Positions 1 to 12,047 of a stretch of 64,000 nt of DNA are shown in pieces. Source of the DNA: Crambe crambe (lineage: Eukaryota; Porifera; Demospongiae; Poecilosclerida; Crambeidae). The stretch lies in NCBI GenBank assembly GCA_963924555.1, contig OZ004591.1, forward strand, positions 5,456,001-5,520,000, written 5' to 3'. Within the stretch, counting starts at the first letter, position 1. The number at the start of each line of letters is the position of its first letter. Position numbers and translations under genes: made by a program. A model generated the notes under the pieces. The model did not search any database. It was not told where the DNA came from and saw nothing but the letters and a program-made list of their open reading frames with translations.

Positions 1-471
1 ACACTAATGAAGTAGGTATTTCAGTATGCTCTGGCAGACGTGATGCACTGACCATTGTAACTAGTTCAGTAAGTCCCATAGCTATAGTGCCACCACACTC
101 AGATAAGACAAGGTGAATATAATATCCAAGAATGGGAGGTCAAGTATATAAGATTATATGGCCACAACTATTATCATCAAATGATAGAAAAATTAATGTG
201 TCCATAACATACTTAATAATTTACTTGGGATATGAATTTTATAATAGTAATGATACTGTGCTTAGTAGGAGGTGAATGATCATGTTCTGCTGATTCTTTT
301 ACCACATGAATGATACTGAACCCTCCACCTCCTACTCTATTTCCATGTTATGAGGCTCTCATCACTCATGCATAATCATCAGACATTTTGGGGAGTTTAT
401 TCATTTATTTCAGCCTTTAAAATTGATCCCTGATGTATAGTGATCGTAATTGTAACCTTTTTCATTTCCAG

Positions 472-3400
472 CACTGGAGCAAACTGGTCCATAAGGAGGG
501 AGAACCCTGTCCAGTGGCTAGAGATAGCCATGCTTCTGTCTGTCTTAGTTATGGTGGAGATCACCCAGAACTCCTCATTACTGGTGGAATAGATGACAAT
601 CTCAAGGTTTTAAGTGATATGTGGATACTGAATCTGCAGTCAGGGAGGTGGAGGGAGGTGAGAATTATTTAATGGAGAATGAAAATTAATTGATTGGTGG
701 ACACTAAATCATTAGAATTGGAATCTCCCTCATCTTTTTCTAACTTCCTTGTAGTATTGTTGTTGCTATTTGTGTTGAGGACACTCTCTAGTTGCAATTA
801 CCAAGGGCACCTAGCCAACTCTTTCATATTCCTGTGTCTTCTTCCAATGCTAGATTACAGCATTTGTCCCTATCTCCATTAGGTATAGTACTGTACACAT
901 TATCCACCACATGCTGTGTACCTATCCATCTGCTAATAGGCAGGTGTTGCATGTATGGAGTGTTTCTAATGTTCAGCATCCATTAGAGTAATGTGGAAGA
1001 CCTATGGCTATGATTGAACCTAAGCTCTATTCACAGCTCTAATAGAGTGATACCCTGTAGTTATTAATAGTTACTGACACCTTGTAGTTTGGTGTTAGAG
1101 GTCAAAGTATTTATAAACTGGATGATTATTATTTGCAGTCAACTATCCAATTTATCACAATATGACCTCCTCACTCACTCTAGCTGTATTTGATTAATGA
1201 GTATTATAGAGGGTTTGAGTCATGTTTTGTGGAAACTAGTGATGACGTGGGTACTGAAATAGTAATTGTGAGAGGGATTATCCAATGTTATGTCTCCATG
1301 TGCAGATCAAAGTTCCAAGTCTCCAGTCAAGATCTTCCCACACTGCTGATGTGTTCCATTTCAGTACAAGACTGGCAGAGGTCATTCTATTTGGTGGGAT
1401 TCCTGAGGTGCCAAAGAATGCCAAGTCTGATGCTGACATTCCAATGATAGCCCAGACCACTGTGCTACGATTTGGTGAGTGTGATTTAACTGATGCTAGT
1501 CATACTATACTTCATTCCTCCATAATTATAAACACAATTATTGGCACTGGAGGTCATAATTATTTCCATGTGTTGTGCATACTTACATCTCAAGTGAACT
1601 TTCTTTATGTCGAGATCTCCATCACCTACTGCATTACTCAACATTTCTGTACAGTGGGGACCTCTAAATGTTTGTGTATACTGATCCACAAATACGGGTA
1701 TGAATTGCTGATCCTCAAATTTTTTGTCCCATAAAATATTTGAGAACTATGGTATATTTTAATGGTCTCTTTATTTGGAGACACAGTGACTTTATTAGAG
1801 GTTCTGTACTTGTTGTTTGTTGCACTTGTTAAAAAGTTGTATTTGTGGTTTGTGCATGTGCAAGTCCTCACAAGTCTAGAGTCTGTGATACAGATCATAA
1901 TTATTATGTTTTATCATATCCACCTATGACTATATCTTTTGAAATAATAATGTATTAATTACTTATGTCTTTGGCAATAACAATACGATATTACTGCTAA
2001 TCAGAATGTGTTGATGATCAGTGGACTCTGATTGATGTGTGCAAGTTTCCTGACCTCGGGAGTCCAGAGAGAGTGAAGATGAAGGAAGAACTGAAGCAGC
2101 AGTTTAGTAAGTGTGTGTTGTTGTAATAGCTAGATGGGAGTTGGAGGCATGGTTGTCTGATTATTTATATCCCATGCATGCGTGGGTGAGATCAAAGGGC
2201 TGCGGTGTTCTTAATAAGTCATAATGCCTGACAGGCATTATATATATTATATAAGCGTGGCCACTAATTTGTCACTTTTCCTAGTCTATACTCACCTTAG
2301 CTAGCTATGGATGACCATGGGTGGCCATGGATTATGGATAACCCAAGTCCCGATTAATTGCGCTGCCCGCTGAGGGTGGTGTATAAATCATGAATGATTC
2401 CATTTGATGTAATCACGTAACTATATCATGTAGTAACCCCTTGTTAGGCCTGCAAGTGGTCAGGTGTCCACTTAGATCACTGTGGTTCCCAATTAGAGAC
2501 TTATGGCTGTGGTTGTCATAAGACTATACACAGTTTATACTATTGTCTAAGTCAGTTAGATCACTCCAGTGGTGACTACTCAATACATAAAACCCTGGCA
2601 CCCATACTCATTACATAAGTGATGTATGAGTGATTCAAAATAAAAATAGACTGTTGTACTCAATACCTCCTGTTGATCAGTGATCTATATCTGCCAGCAC
2701 AATTATACTGACACTATAAATGTTAACATTTGCATTGTATGCACTCTTTAATAAAGGAATGAAAATATTTATTCTAAATAAAAAAGAAAAGTAGGGATGG
2801 CTGTGGGTGGTTCAAAAAAAGTGCAGCAACTTCAGTCATAACTCCTTACCCATCACAAACTACGAGCTAACTATTCCTACTTCACTCCCATGACAGGCCA
2901 ATGAAGTAGGAAGTTGTTTGGTGATATTGGTGATGGATAAGGGGTTACTTGACTGAAGTTCACTCTCTTGTTGCTGAACTTTTTTGAACCACACACAGCC
3001 ATCCTTACTTTTCTTTTTTAAATATTTTTTTCCTTTACTTCTTTTTTGATGTAATCCTCTATTATTTTATTATAGGCAACTGATGCTGTGATCCTGTTAG
3101 TTGTAGTTATGTAGTTCATTGGAGGTTTCATCATAATTATTGTATGAGCCAAAATGAATCAGATCTGGAATGATCGAGCTCAAATCTAAACAGTTTAATA
3201 AATTGCCATTGATCTATTTTGTGTATAATTTTTTGAAGGTCTTTACTGGTGTTATGCATGTACCTGATATACTTGTTTGGTATTGCATCAAGACTTCATT
3301 CATAACCAGACTAGTGCCTAGGGGTTACGCTCTGAGCATTGAGACCGACATCAAGAGAGAAAGCTAATGACTAGTCAGTTATGAGGTCAAGGTTCAAGAA

Positions 3401-6400
3401 TCATAAATGACTGCGTTGAAAGCTAACAAGTTGGAAAACGACGTGCTATTTTTTAACACGTCGAGTTAAAGATAAAGGATTATAGCGCAGCATAAAAATT
3501 ATGCCATTTGAATGAACCATTCCTGAAATTAGTTGTTTGATGATGATGATGATGAATGACCAGGTGAAAACAATTTTAGAAGTCACTGTAAAATGATACT
3601 GCTCTGTCTTCTGCTCTTTATACTTGAGTCCTAGCATACTGAAGGTATTCTGTCTTGAAGTTAGGAGTTGCTTACTGTAGGAGAGAAATATTCTGGAGTT
3701 ATGAAAGAAAATACTAAATGTGGCAATCTGTGCCATCCTGACTATCGTACTCTCTGATAGTTCCATTATGTGTGCACTGAGGGTTAGCATTTTTTATTAT
3801 CAGAGAGAGTGGTAGCTCTCTCTATGTAGAGATGACGTGGATGGCTGCATGTGCGCGCCATATATGGACTAATAATCCGGCCTATTAGAGCCTACTACAA
3901 AGTGCAGGCCAAGTTTCAGGGCCAGAAATTTTACCATTTCCAAAAATACGGCAAGCAGGTAAGTTGCTCTATAGTTGTTATTAGACAACCATGTCTCACG
4001 AACCACTCAAGCTACAGCGAGTACCATATAGCACTTAATTCTCAAGGGATTTATATTTCACGAAATTTTCTTTTCATGGAATCTAATTTCACGAACACCA
4101 GCAATAAAGACACACCAGTCTTGGCACTCTAGGCCTGGAACCATAAAGAGAAAAAAAAGACCAGGAACAAGTTCAGAAAATTTTTTTCCGTGAAATGAAA
4201 AGGGATGACCATTGCTCGAAATGTAAGGAAACAAGGGTAGGGATGAAGGGATCAATCTTTGTTCTGTTTATCCAGCCAACAATCCCTACATATACATCTG
4301 ACATATATGTAGAGATTTTTGGCTGGATATGCCGAACAAGATTGATCTCATTTCCATCCTTCATACCTACCCTTGTTTCCTTATTATTTTTTTGAGGAAT
4401 GTTCATCCCTACATTTCATTTTCTCATTTTCATGAATGTTTTTTCCTGATGGATGAGTGATGGAATCCTTCACTTTATATCTGGTCTATTGAATTTAGTG
4501 ATGGAGAAGTACCTGGAGGAAGGCATCCAACATGACTACATTCCATCACAGGTCGCCAACTTCCTGGCTTCAGGTGTTCCAGGCTCAGGGAAAACGTCTC
4601 TCCATTATTCCCTGTTCGATTTACTGCCACCACCACTAAGAATAAGCACCGCATGTATCGAGCAAGCACAGAGAGCAGTGCTGGTAACAAGAAGCGATGA
4701 AGACTCTTCCTCTGAAATCGTGGAGTTCAAGCCAGTTGAAGAGGCCGATTTAAAGCAGATGATCGCAAAGGAGATGACAGAAGAAAGAATAAGTGCAAAA
4801 GAAATAGAGCTATTCTCAGAAATGGAGAAGACACTCAAGGAGAATCCTCCAGTGGAAGATCGTTCAACTCGACCTTTGTTACCATCTTCTCAACCTCAAC
4901 TCTCTCCTCAGCTTGTTTCAAGTCCACAGTCTTCACCCACACCTAATGAAGCCTCTTCACACTTAGGCGTATCACCTCGAGTGAAATTACAAGAAATGGA
5001 CGAGATCATGTATCTCATGCTCCATCCCACCCCAGCCAACATACCACGACTGAGGAACCGCCTGGTGCAATTCATTGACAGTGGTGGACAGCCCAAGCTA
5101 TTGGAGATGTTACCTGCATACCTCCGAAATCTTTCCTCTTTACTGCTCGTCCATCGTCTCTTGGAGACTCTCTGTTCCACACCAATAGCCGAATATTGCG
5201 ACAAAGATGGCAAGCTTTTCGAATTGGGTCACTTCAACCTAACCAATCTGGAAATGTTGGTAAAGTGTGCACAGCTCTCTCGTTACCACCAGTCTCACCT
5301 GGCACTTCCTCACGTGGAATACGATGATTCTCCTCCCGACATAGTGGTGGTGGGCACCTTCAGAGACCAGGAAGGCAAGTGCAAGGAAACCAGGAAGGAG
5401 AAAAATGCCCAACTGGAGGTGGCATTTGAGCAGTTTGGTGAGAGCGTCATGAGGCGATCGAATGGGGAGATCATCTTTGGTGTGGATGCCACTTCTCGTA
5501 GCGATCCTGTAACCTCTGAGCTAAGAGCTGCCTTGAAGAATGGGAAATGCCTGCGCTACAGGTGCCCGAAACAATGGTACCTCCTTGAGTTGGAGTTGAG
5601 GAAGCTGGGGAAGAAAGTCATTTCCAAGGAGGAAGTCTTTTCGATTGCCAGAGCATTGCACATCAAAATCATGGAATCTGTAGAGGCTGCATTGCTGTTT
5701 TGGCACTACATCAACATTATCATGTACTTCCCCAGCATCCTTCCTGAAGTTGTCATATTCCAACCAGATGCTGTGATTGGAATCATCAGCCAACTCTACG
5801 AGCAGCACGTCAAGATCAGTGACACTGCCGAATCCGATGTCACGTGTGAAGAAGATTTGCGTTTTCGAGACCAAGCTGTCTTTAATGAAGATTATCTCTA
5901 CCGCATAAAGAATGATACTGTCTTGTCCGTGGATGAGCTCCTCCTTATTCTTCAGGACAGGAAGACCGTTGCCAAACTTCCTTCCATTGATGAGAGTTCA
6001 TCCCTGTACTTCGTGCCTAGCCTCTTGGAAGAGTTCACTGAAGAGCCAGGTGCTTCTCAAGCTCTGCCTACTTCTCTACATCCAGTAGCTTCGTCTCTGC
6101 TTGTCTCTTTCCCCACTCCTGAGGTTCCTTCGGGTCTCTTTTGCACTTTCATTTCTGATATAGTGTCTTCCAGTGAGTGCAAGATCCCTGACCTTGATAG
6201 TTCCACCAGGTTATATAGGAACTTCATCTCCGTCTCTCTTAGTTTTAGTCCAAGCTCTTTTGGTACTCTCACTCTGTCCAACAATGGAAAGGTTTTCTCC
6301 ATCACTCCTTACTCCCTCTCCTCTTCTTCTTTCTTGCCAAAAGTGAAGAAGCTTGTAGCTAAAGCTCTTGATGCTTCTTGTAGGGTGTTGTCTTACAGAA

Positions 6401-8515
6401 ATCTTCATCAGTTCTCCTTCCAGTGTGAGTGTGGTCAATCTCCTTCTCATATTGCTCACCTTTCACCAGACGAGAAAGTGACCACGTGCTCCATGAAGAC
6501 TGATAAAGGAGTCAGTGATCTAACCAAAAAGCAGCTGATGTGGACAGGTATAGGTTCTCTATTATTATGATCATTTCATTCACTAACCATCTTCTCTTTT
6601 TCCTTAGATCAGAGTATTGGAGTCACTCCAGAACCTCTCAGCAGCTCAGAAACTTCAATTCAAGGTAACAATGTACTGATGAATGTTTAATAAGGACCCC
6701 TCATAATAGCTAGAAGTAGAAGTAACCACCTCACCTACACTGAGTTTAGGATATTTTCATTCAATTAGATTATGATAGAGGAGTGGATGTGATTGGATCG
6801 ACTTCATTTATTTACAAAGGAAAAGCTTTCAGCTTCACTTGGAAGGACCATGGTTTCAAGCTACATTTGCCTGAAAATGCCTTACCTCCCAATGTTTCCG
6901 AGTGTTCTGTCCGAGTCAAGGCTGCTCTCTCTGGCCAGTTCCAGTTTCTGGATGGTGCTGAGCTGGTGAGTGGAATCTACTCCATTCACAGCTCTCACTC
7001 CTTCACTCGTCCAGTGACTGTGGAAATTGAGCACTTCAGCACCACTGACACTCCTGAAGAAGCTGAAGAGCTATTCTTTGTTGTCAATACTGGAGATAAT
7101 CTTCCTCACCAGTTTCATTCTCGAAATGGTGGGATTTTTTCTGTTAAAAACCGATTCGGGGCAATAGAATTGAAACATTTCTGCAAGTATGCCATTGTTA
7201 GAATTGCTGACTCAAAAGAAAGCAAGTCTCAAAATTCTTACAAAAGCTATTTGCTATTGAATGAAGAAAATTTGAATGATTGGGAAGTGTTTTTCAGTAT
7301 CACTCCAGACACAGAACTCCACTCTAATGTGAGACAACTTTTTGGTTGTTATTTTGTTATTGTTCTTACAATTCATTTATGATACACTATTAATAGCATC
7401 TTGTGGAGAAATACCCAAAAATTGCAGTTGAACAACCTATTCTATTCAAGGAAAAGAAAATAGAGTTGAAAATCCCCATAGACGGTCTTAATTTGGATGG
7501 CGGTTGGACTATTCTGCCATTAGCAGCTCCTGTTGTAAGTAAATATGGTGGCTAGCATTCTATTAGCTACTACAAACCATGACTTTTTGGTGAACTAATT
7601 CATGAAAACAATTCATTAAATCCCAATTCAGATTTTCAAGTCTCAGGTTGACAGCTACCAATCTCCTAAGCAGTTTTCACTTTGCAAGTTGAAAGTACGA
7701 TACAGAGGTGTGGCACTCACTGGATCTGACCTGACGCACAGGATTGAGTTTCTTGGTGCTGAAGAACCTTACACTTTTGTAATGCTATGCATTTCATCAC
7801 GAGGTATATAGTAACTTACTACCTCTCTAACTATCATGTGGATATATGATAATTTTGCAGTGCCTCCTCCAGTACTATCTTCATCATCTGCAGCTGGAAA
7901 TGAACCAGGGACTTCCGCAGCAACCGATGTAAGTCACTTAATACCCACTCCATAACTGATATTAATGAGAATTGTAGGGGAGAGCCAGCACTAGTCTACA
8001 AGTCCCCCCTTCAAAAAGACCGAAGACTTGTGAGTAGCTATGCAATAGTGGTGTATACAAGCCATCATTGATTACTTAAAACCTTTTGATTTTTTACAGA
8101 TCAAAATATACTGGCAACTGTGGATACTGCAGACCTTGGTAAATTTGGTTTTAACTGACCAACCATGCACATACTTAGCATGTTATAATTGGTCCTTAAT
8201 ATGTTCTTTTTCCTTTCTTTCCAAGATATTGATGATATTGGGGACGTATTTGATGAAGTGGAGGACTTGTCATCGAAATGGAACTTGCTAGCAATCAAAC
8301 TGCGTCTGAAAAATCATACAATTGAAAACATCCAGCAGAAGTACAATGATGGCTTGAGCAGCCTGAGCGAAACTCTGAAAGAATGGTTGAAGTTGAACTA
8401 CAATCACCAAAAATATGGACGACCAAGCTGGCAGAGGTTAGCAGAGGCAGTGCGGAGTCTTGATTATGGAATTTTTGAGGAGATAGCCAGGAATCATGGA
8501 GGTGAGATTGTGTAG
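472..8515 (+). CDS. Gene A: Kelch / Ras-like NTPase-COR / ZU5-UPA / Death protein, 5' exons off the left edge
   Basis: Exons: 472-657, 1306-1474, 2005-2106, 4499-6547, 6608-6664, 6769-7328, 7397-7534, 7632-7803, 7861-7928, 7978-8029, 8100-8138, 8226-8515. All junctions are GT-AG, the phases agree, and the sum is 1,293 codons plus stop. By comparison with gene B, only the first two Kelch exons are missing. The 472 and 1306 exons carry two Kelch blades (LLITGG, VILFGG). The 2,049-bp exon holds a P-loop (GVPGSGKT), a switch-II-like DSGGQP, a VGTFRD motif and a COR-like segment. Exons 6769-7803 are ZU5 plus UPA, with HFS and HFC motifs. The last exon is a Death domain containing YGRPSWQRLAEAVRSLDYG. 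Inferred role: intracellular receptor feeding a death-fold pathway. Oddity: the stop is a TAG where gene B and the Death fragments read CAG, so the C-terminus is several residues shorter. The NTPase exon is almost identical to that of gene B. Confidence 0.87.
2778..3021. mobile_element. Foldback MITE in the intron before the NTPase exon (gene A)
   Basis: A long imperfect inverted repeat. The left arm reads AAAAGTAGGGATGGCTGTG and runs on through GGTTCAAAAAAAG. The right arm is its complement (CTTTTTTGAACC, then CACAGCCATCCTTACTTTT). There is no coding capacity. The same element sits in the same intron of gene B at 24428-24671, so it predates the duplication. Confidence 0.75.
4225..4382. mobile_element. 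Foldback MITE just upstream of the NTPase exon (gene A)
   Basis: An inverted repeat spanning about 158 bp. AAGGAAACAAGGGTAGG at the left matches CCTACCCTTGTTTCCTT at the right, with inner arms ATCAATCTT / AAGATTGAT and ATCCAGCCAA / TTGGCTGGAT. A somewhat longer copy lies at the same place in gene B (26510-26688). Confidence 0.75.
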
Positions 8516-11116
8516 TTTCTCAATAGGAATTAACAGATTATCTGATTTACAGCTCAAAATTTGTAGCTGGACAGTGGATAAGGTCTGCTCAAGCTCAGTG
8601 AACATACACTTGACACTCACCATGCATTCACACTTTGTATCATCACAATGACATTCCATTATGTAAAAGCACATTCCATTGATATATTTAAAAAAAAAAT
8701 TTTTTTTTTGGTAACAGTGATTATAAAATTTTCACAAATTGATGACACTGACAGTAAATCAATGGTTTCTACAATGGTTCATGATGACTGTTTTGGTCTG
8801 CAGTGAATGAGTGTGACTTTCAAGAGACCACAAGAATGTCTTCACCACATTACATCATAGTTACCTGCAATGGACAATAATTTTGCAGGATGAATACTGA
8901 ACAGCTAGATACCAGCTTCCCCTATCAATAGTATAGTGAGAGTTAGGGAGATAGTAATTGTACACTTTATAGTCAAACCTCCTAGCAACAAGCTTCCAAA
9001 CAATTACTAAAGTGGAATGGATCGAAATTCCACTACACAGTTATTTTTTAATCCCCAACAGTTATTTTTCAACCCACAGTTATTTCTTAACCCCCAAAGG
9101 ATAAAGTGCCTGTGACTCCATCAACATGAAGCCTACCATCCACTAGTATCTGGGTACATGAATACTTTGTATCTGGGATACAGTACACGTCCATTTGGAT
9201 ACTTTTGTATCTATGCTAGTTAAAATGGCTGAGACTGCTGCATGTGGAATTGCTATTGCTATTGCTTTAAGAAAAGAGAGGCAAAGAGACATCATCAAAT
9301 ATGGGTCAAGTAATGGCTCATAAAAAGGGAAGAGCTAGGTCCATATAATCAATTTAATCAAAAAGCTAGAAATAGTAGTTAGGATCAAAGAGTGTTCACC
9401 AGGACACAAAGTTTAGAAAAATCAGTCCTGATGAAGGTGTCTATACCTTTGTAACTATAGCCCAGCTGACAGCTGCTAGTGAATTTCAATCTTGCAACAT
9501 GTATACAAGGAAAACAGTACTTTCTATAATAATACATGTGTACAAGGGGGGAAATCAGGGCTGGATACAGGGGTGGGATTGAGGGCACTCCTTTTTTGTT
9601 AAACTTTAAAATGGTGCACTTAAATGCAATTTGATCCCATGCCTACTTGCTTAGCCATGTCTATTTTTCTTTTTGACAATGTGAAGTAGTATAATTAGAG
9701 AGAACATGTATGCACATGGGCTAACTTAACTAGGAACTAATGTGGTTACTATGTCATCTAAGGCTACAGTCAAAAGAAACAGTCTATGTATACTTGATAC
9801 ATCCATTTTGGGTTTCACTTTCAAGGTCACACATTAGATTACTCAGTGTGATTTCCTTAACAATCCCACCTGTGACTTTGCAGGTGTCACTTTAAGATAT
9901 CTTAAAGAGCACTTTGGCTTACATTTTCAAGGTCACACATTACATAACTCAAAGAATAGCTAACTGTGATTTCAAAAAGTCATCACTACAACATATGCAT
10001 AAGGACCAGATAATGATAAGGTAACTCCCTTATAATGGGTAAAGGGTCAGCACCTAATACTAGAGCCATATGGTGGGTAAAGGGTCATCACCACAAAATA
10101 CACATGTACGTATGCACGTACATAGTATAGTTGTGGCAATTTGAGACTGATTTTTGACTATCTGATTTATGTATCATAGTCATGGGATGAGTTCTCCACA
10201 ACCTGTGGTGGATAATAAGATTGCACAGGCCTTGCTTCACACATGAAGGGTCTTTAAGTGGTAAGTGAGAGGAGAAATAAGGCTCTGATATACAATTCAA
10301 TCAAGATGGGGTTCTGAGTGTGAAGCACGAGTTACTATACCATACATGGCTTTCCCTTAGTGACCAATACTATCAGATCAAGTCTGACAAGTGCATGGAG
10401 TTATAGCACATGCTCTAAACGGTAACACCATCATAACATGTACAATCACTAGCAATGGATGATGTTGGAAGATTTCAGGACCAATTTCCTCTCTATGAAG
10501 TCACAAGGATGAAAGGAGAGGGAGATTGAGAGTTTTGGTTAAATACGCATTATAAAAATAAAAGGAGGAGAGGAGAGGAGAGATTATTAGGGTATTGGTT
10601 AATATTAAACACCATTCCATTATTAGGGACAAACTTCAGTGGTATTATAAAGGAGGTTCACAAAGATGGTTCACATTTTACAGAGTGTTCTTTATGGATG
10701 ACTCAACCATACAGCTATAGGGTACATATATCACTGACTGACCAAAGGGGGTTCACATGCAACCTGTGAACAATACTAGTTACATCACTGAACTTGTAAG
10801 GGATTGGTTGGTGGTTTAGGGAAACAGTGGATCACCAGAAGAGACACAATAGGATGGATAATTCACTCGTAATAAATATCAACTCACCAAGAGAATATGC
10901 AGTTATTGTCTCTACCACTTCTGCTTCATGAGATCTGGATATTGACATCTTGAGGTACAGCTGGTTCACACACTGCACACTAACCTTCATATAAAGAGAA
11001 AGTCATCATAAAGAGACAAAGAAACTACACACTCAAGTGTTGCATACTACAGTGGGACCTCTCCATGAAGTGCACTCACTGACTATGATAAATCTTTCTC
11101 TCATGAATGCACTGGG
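8516..11116. other. Spacer 1, left part: Death-gene 3' flank and dispersed repeats
   Basis: No gene is seen. 8516-8960 is the 3' flank of gene A and recurs after every Death exon (30869, 38776, 57355). 9000-10090 is AT-rich and largely unique to this copy, with repeats of the phrase 'aaggtcacacatta'. 10090-11040 recurs at about 31930-32640, 42520-43560 and 58700-59660. Open frames here are short, not conserved between copies, and not supported by splice sites. Confidence 0.6.
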
Positions 11117-12020
11117 ACAACCCCCAGTGACACTCTCATAGTGGGTAAAGGGAATCCACAGTGACGAACAACCCCTAGTGACACTCTCATAGTGGGTAAA
11201 GGGAATCCACAGTGGCGAACAACCCCCAGTGACACTCTCATAGTGGGTAAAGGGAATCCACAGTAACGAACAACCCCCAGTGACACTCTCATAGTGGGAA
11301 AAGAGAATCCACAGTGACGAACAACCCCTAGTGACACTCTCATAGTGGGTAAAGGGAATCCACAGTGACAAACAACCCCCAGTGACACTCTCATAGTGGG
11401 TAAAGGGAATCCACAGTGACGAACAACCCCCAGTGACACTCTCATAGTGGGTAAAGGGAATCCACAGTAACGAACAACCCCCAGTGACACTCTCATAGTG
11501 GGAAAAGGGAATCCACAGTGACGAACAACCCCTAGTGACACCCTCATAGTAGGTAAAGGGAATCCACAGTGACAAACAACCCCCAGTGACACTCTCATAG
11601 TGGGTAAAGGGAATCCACAGTGACAAACAACCCCCAGTGACACTCTCATAGTGGGTAAAGGGAATCCACAGTGACGAACAACCCCCAGTGACACTCTCAT
11701 AGTGGGTAAAGGGAATCCACAGTGACGAACAACCCCCAGTGACACTCTCATAGTGGGTAAAGGGAATCCACAGTGACGAACAACCCCCAGTGACACTCTC
11801 ATAGTGGGTAAAGGGAATCCACAGTGACGAACAACCCCCAGTGACACTCTCATAGTGGGTAAAGGGAATCCACAGTGACGAACAACCCCAGTGACACTCT
11901 CATAGTGGGTAAAGGGAATCCACAGTGACGAACAACCCCCAGTGACACTCTCATAGTGGGTAAAGGGAATCCACAGTAATGAACAACCCCCAGTGACACT
12001 CTCATAGTGGGTAAAGGGAA
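11117..12020. repeat. 51-bp minisatellite, about 18 copies
   Basis: Tandem repeat built on CAGTGACACTCTCATAGTGG, then GTAAAGGGAATCCACAGTGA and CGAACAACCC. The period is 51 bp, with scattered single-base variants and one unit missing a C near 11886. Because 51 is a multiple of three, frames stay open for hundreds of codons on the minus strand (17-residue repeats such as MRVSLGVV). This is a by-product of the period and not evidence for a protein. The array ends exactly where the transposon at 12048 is inserted. The core GTGGGTAAAGGG is the motif dispersed through all the spacers. Confidence 0.93.
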
Positions 12021-12047
12021 ATAACTACACAAAAGGGTCACTAATAA

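Noticed and set aside
4453-4498. Independent start of the NTPase protein at the ATG at 4453
   Set aside because: An acceptor (TTGAATTTAG) at 4489-4498 joins the preceding Kelch exon in the correct phase in both A and B, making a single Kelch-NTPase gene. An alternative internal start cannot be excluded but is not needed.
2107-4498. Extra exon in the large intron before the NTPase exon
   Set aside because: The intron consists of two foldback MITEs and repeats. No phase-compatible open segment is conserved between A (2107-4498) and B (23710-26790).
4475-6459. Several antisense open frames across the NTPase exon (and 26897-28597 in gene B)
   Set aside because: They mirror the strongly coding plus strand, lack splice or start support, and change in step with plus-strand codons.
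11117-12020. Regular direct repeats resembling a CRISPR array
   Set aside because: Units are contiguous and near-identical over their full 51 bp, with no variable spacers, and the DNA is from an animal.
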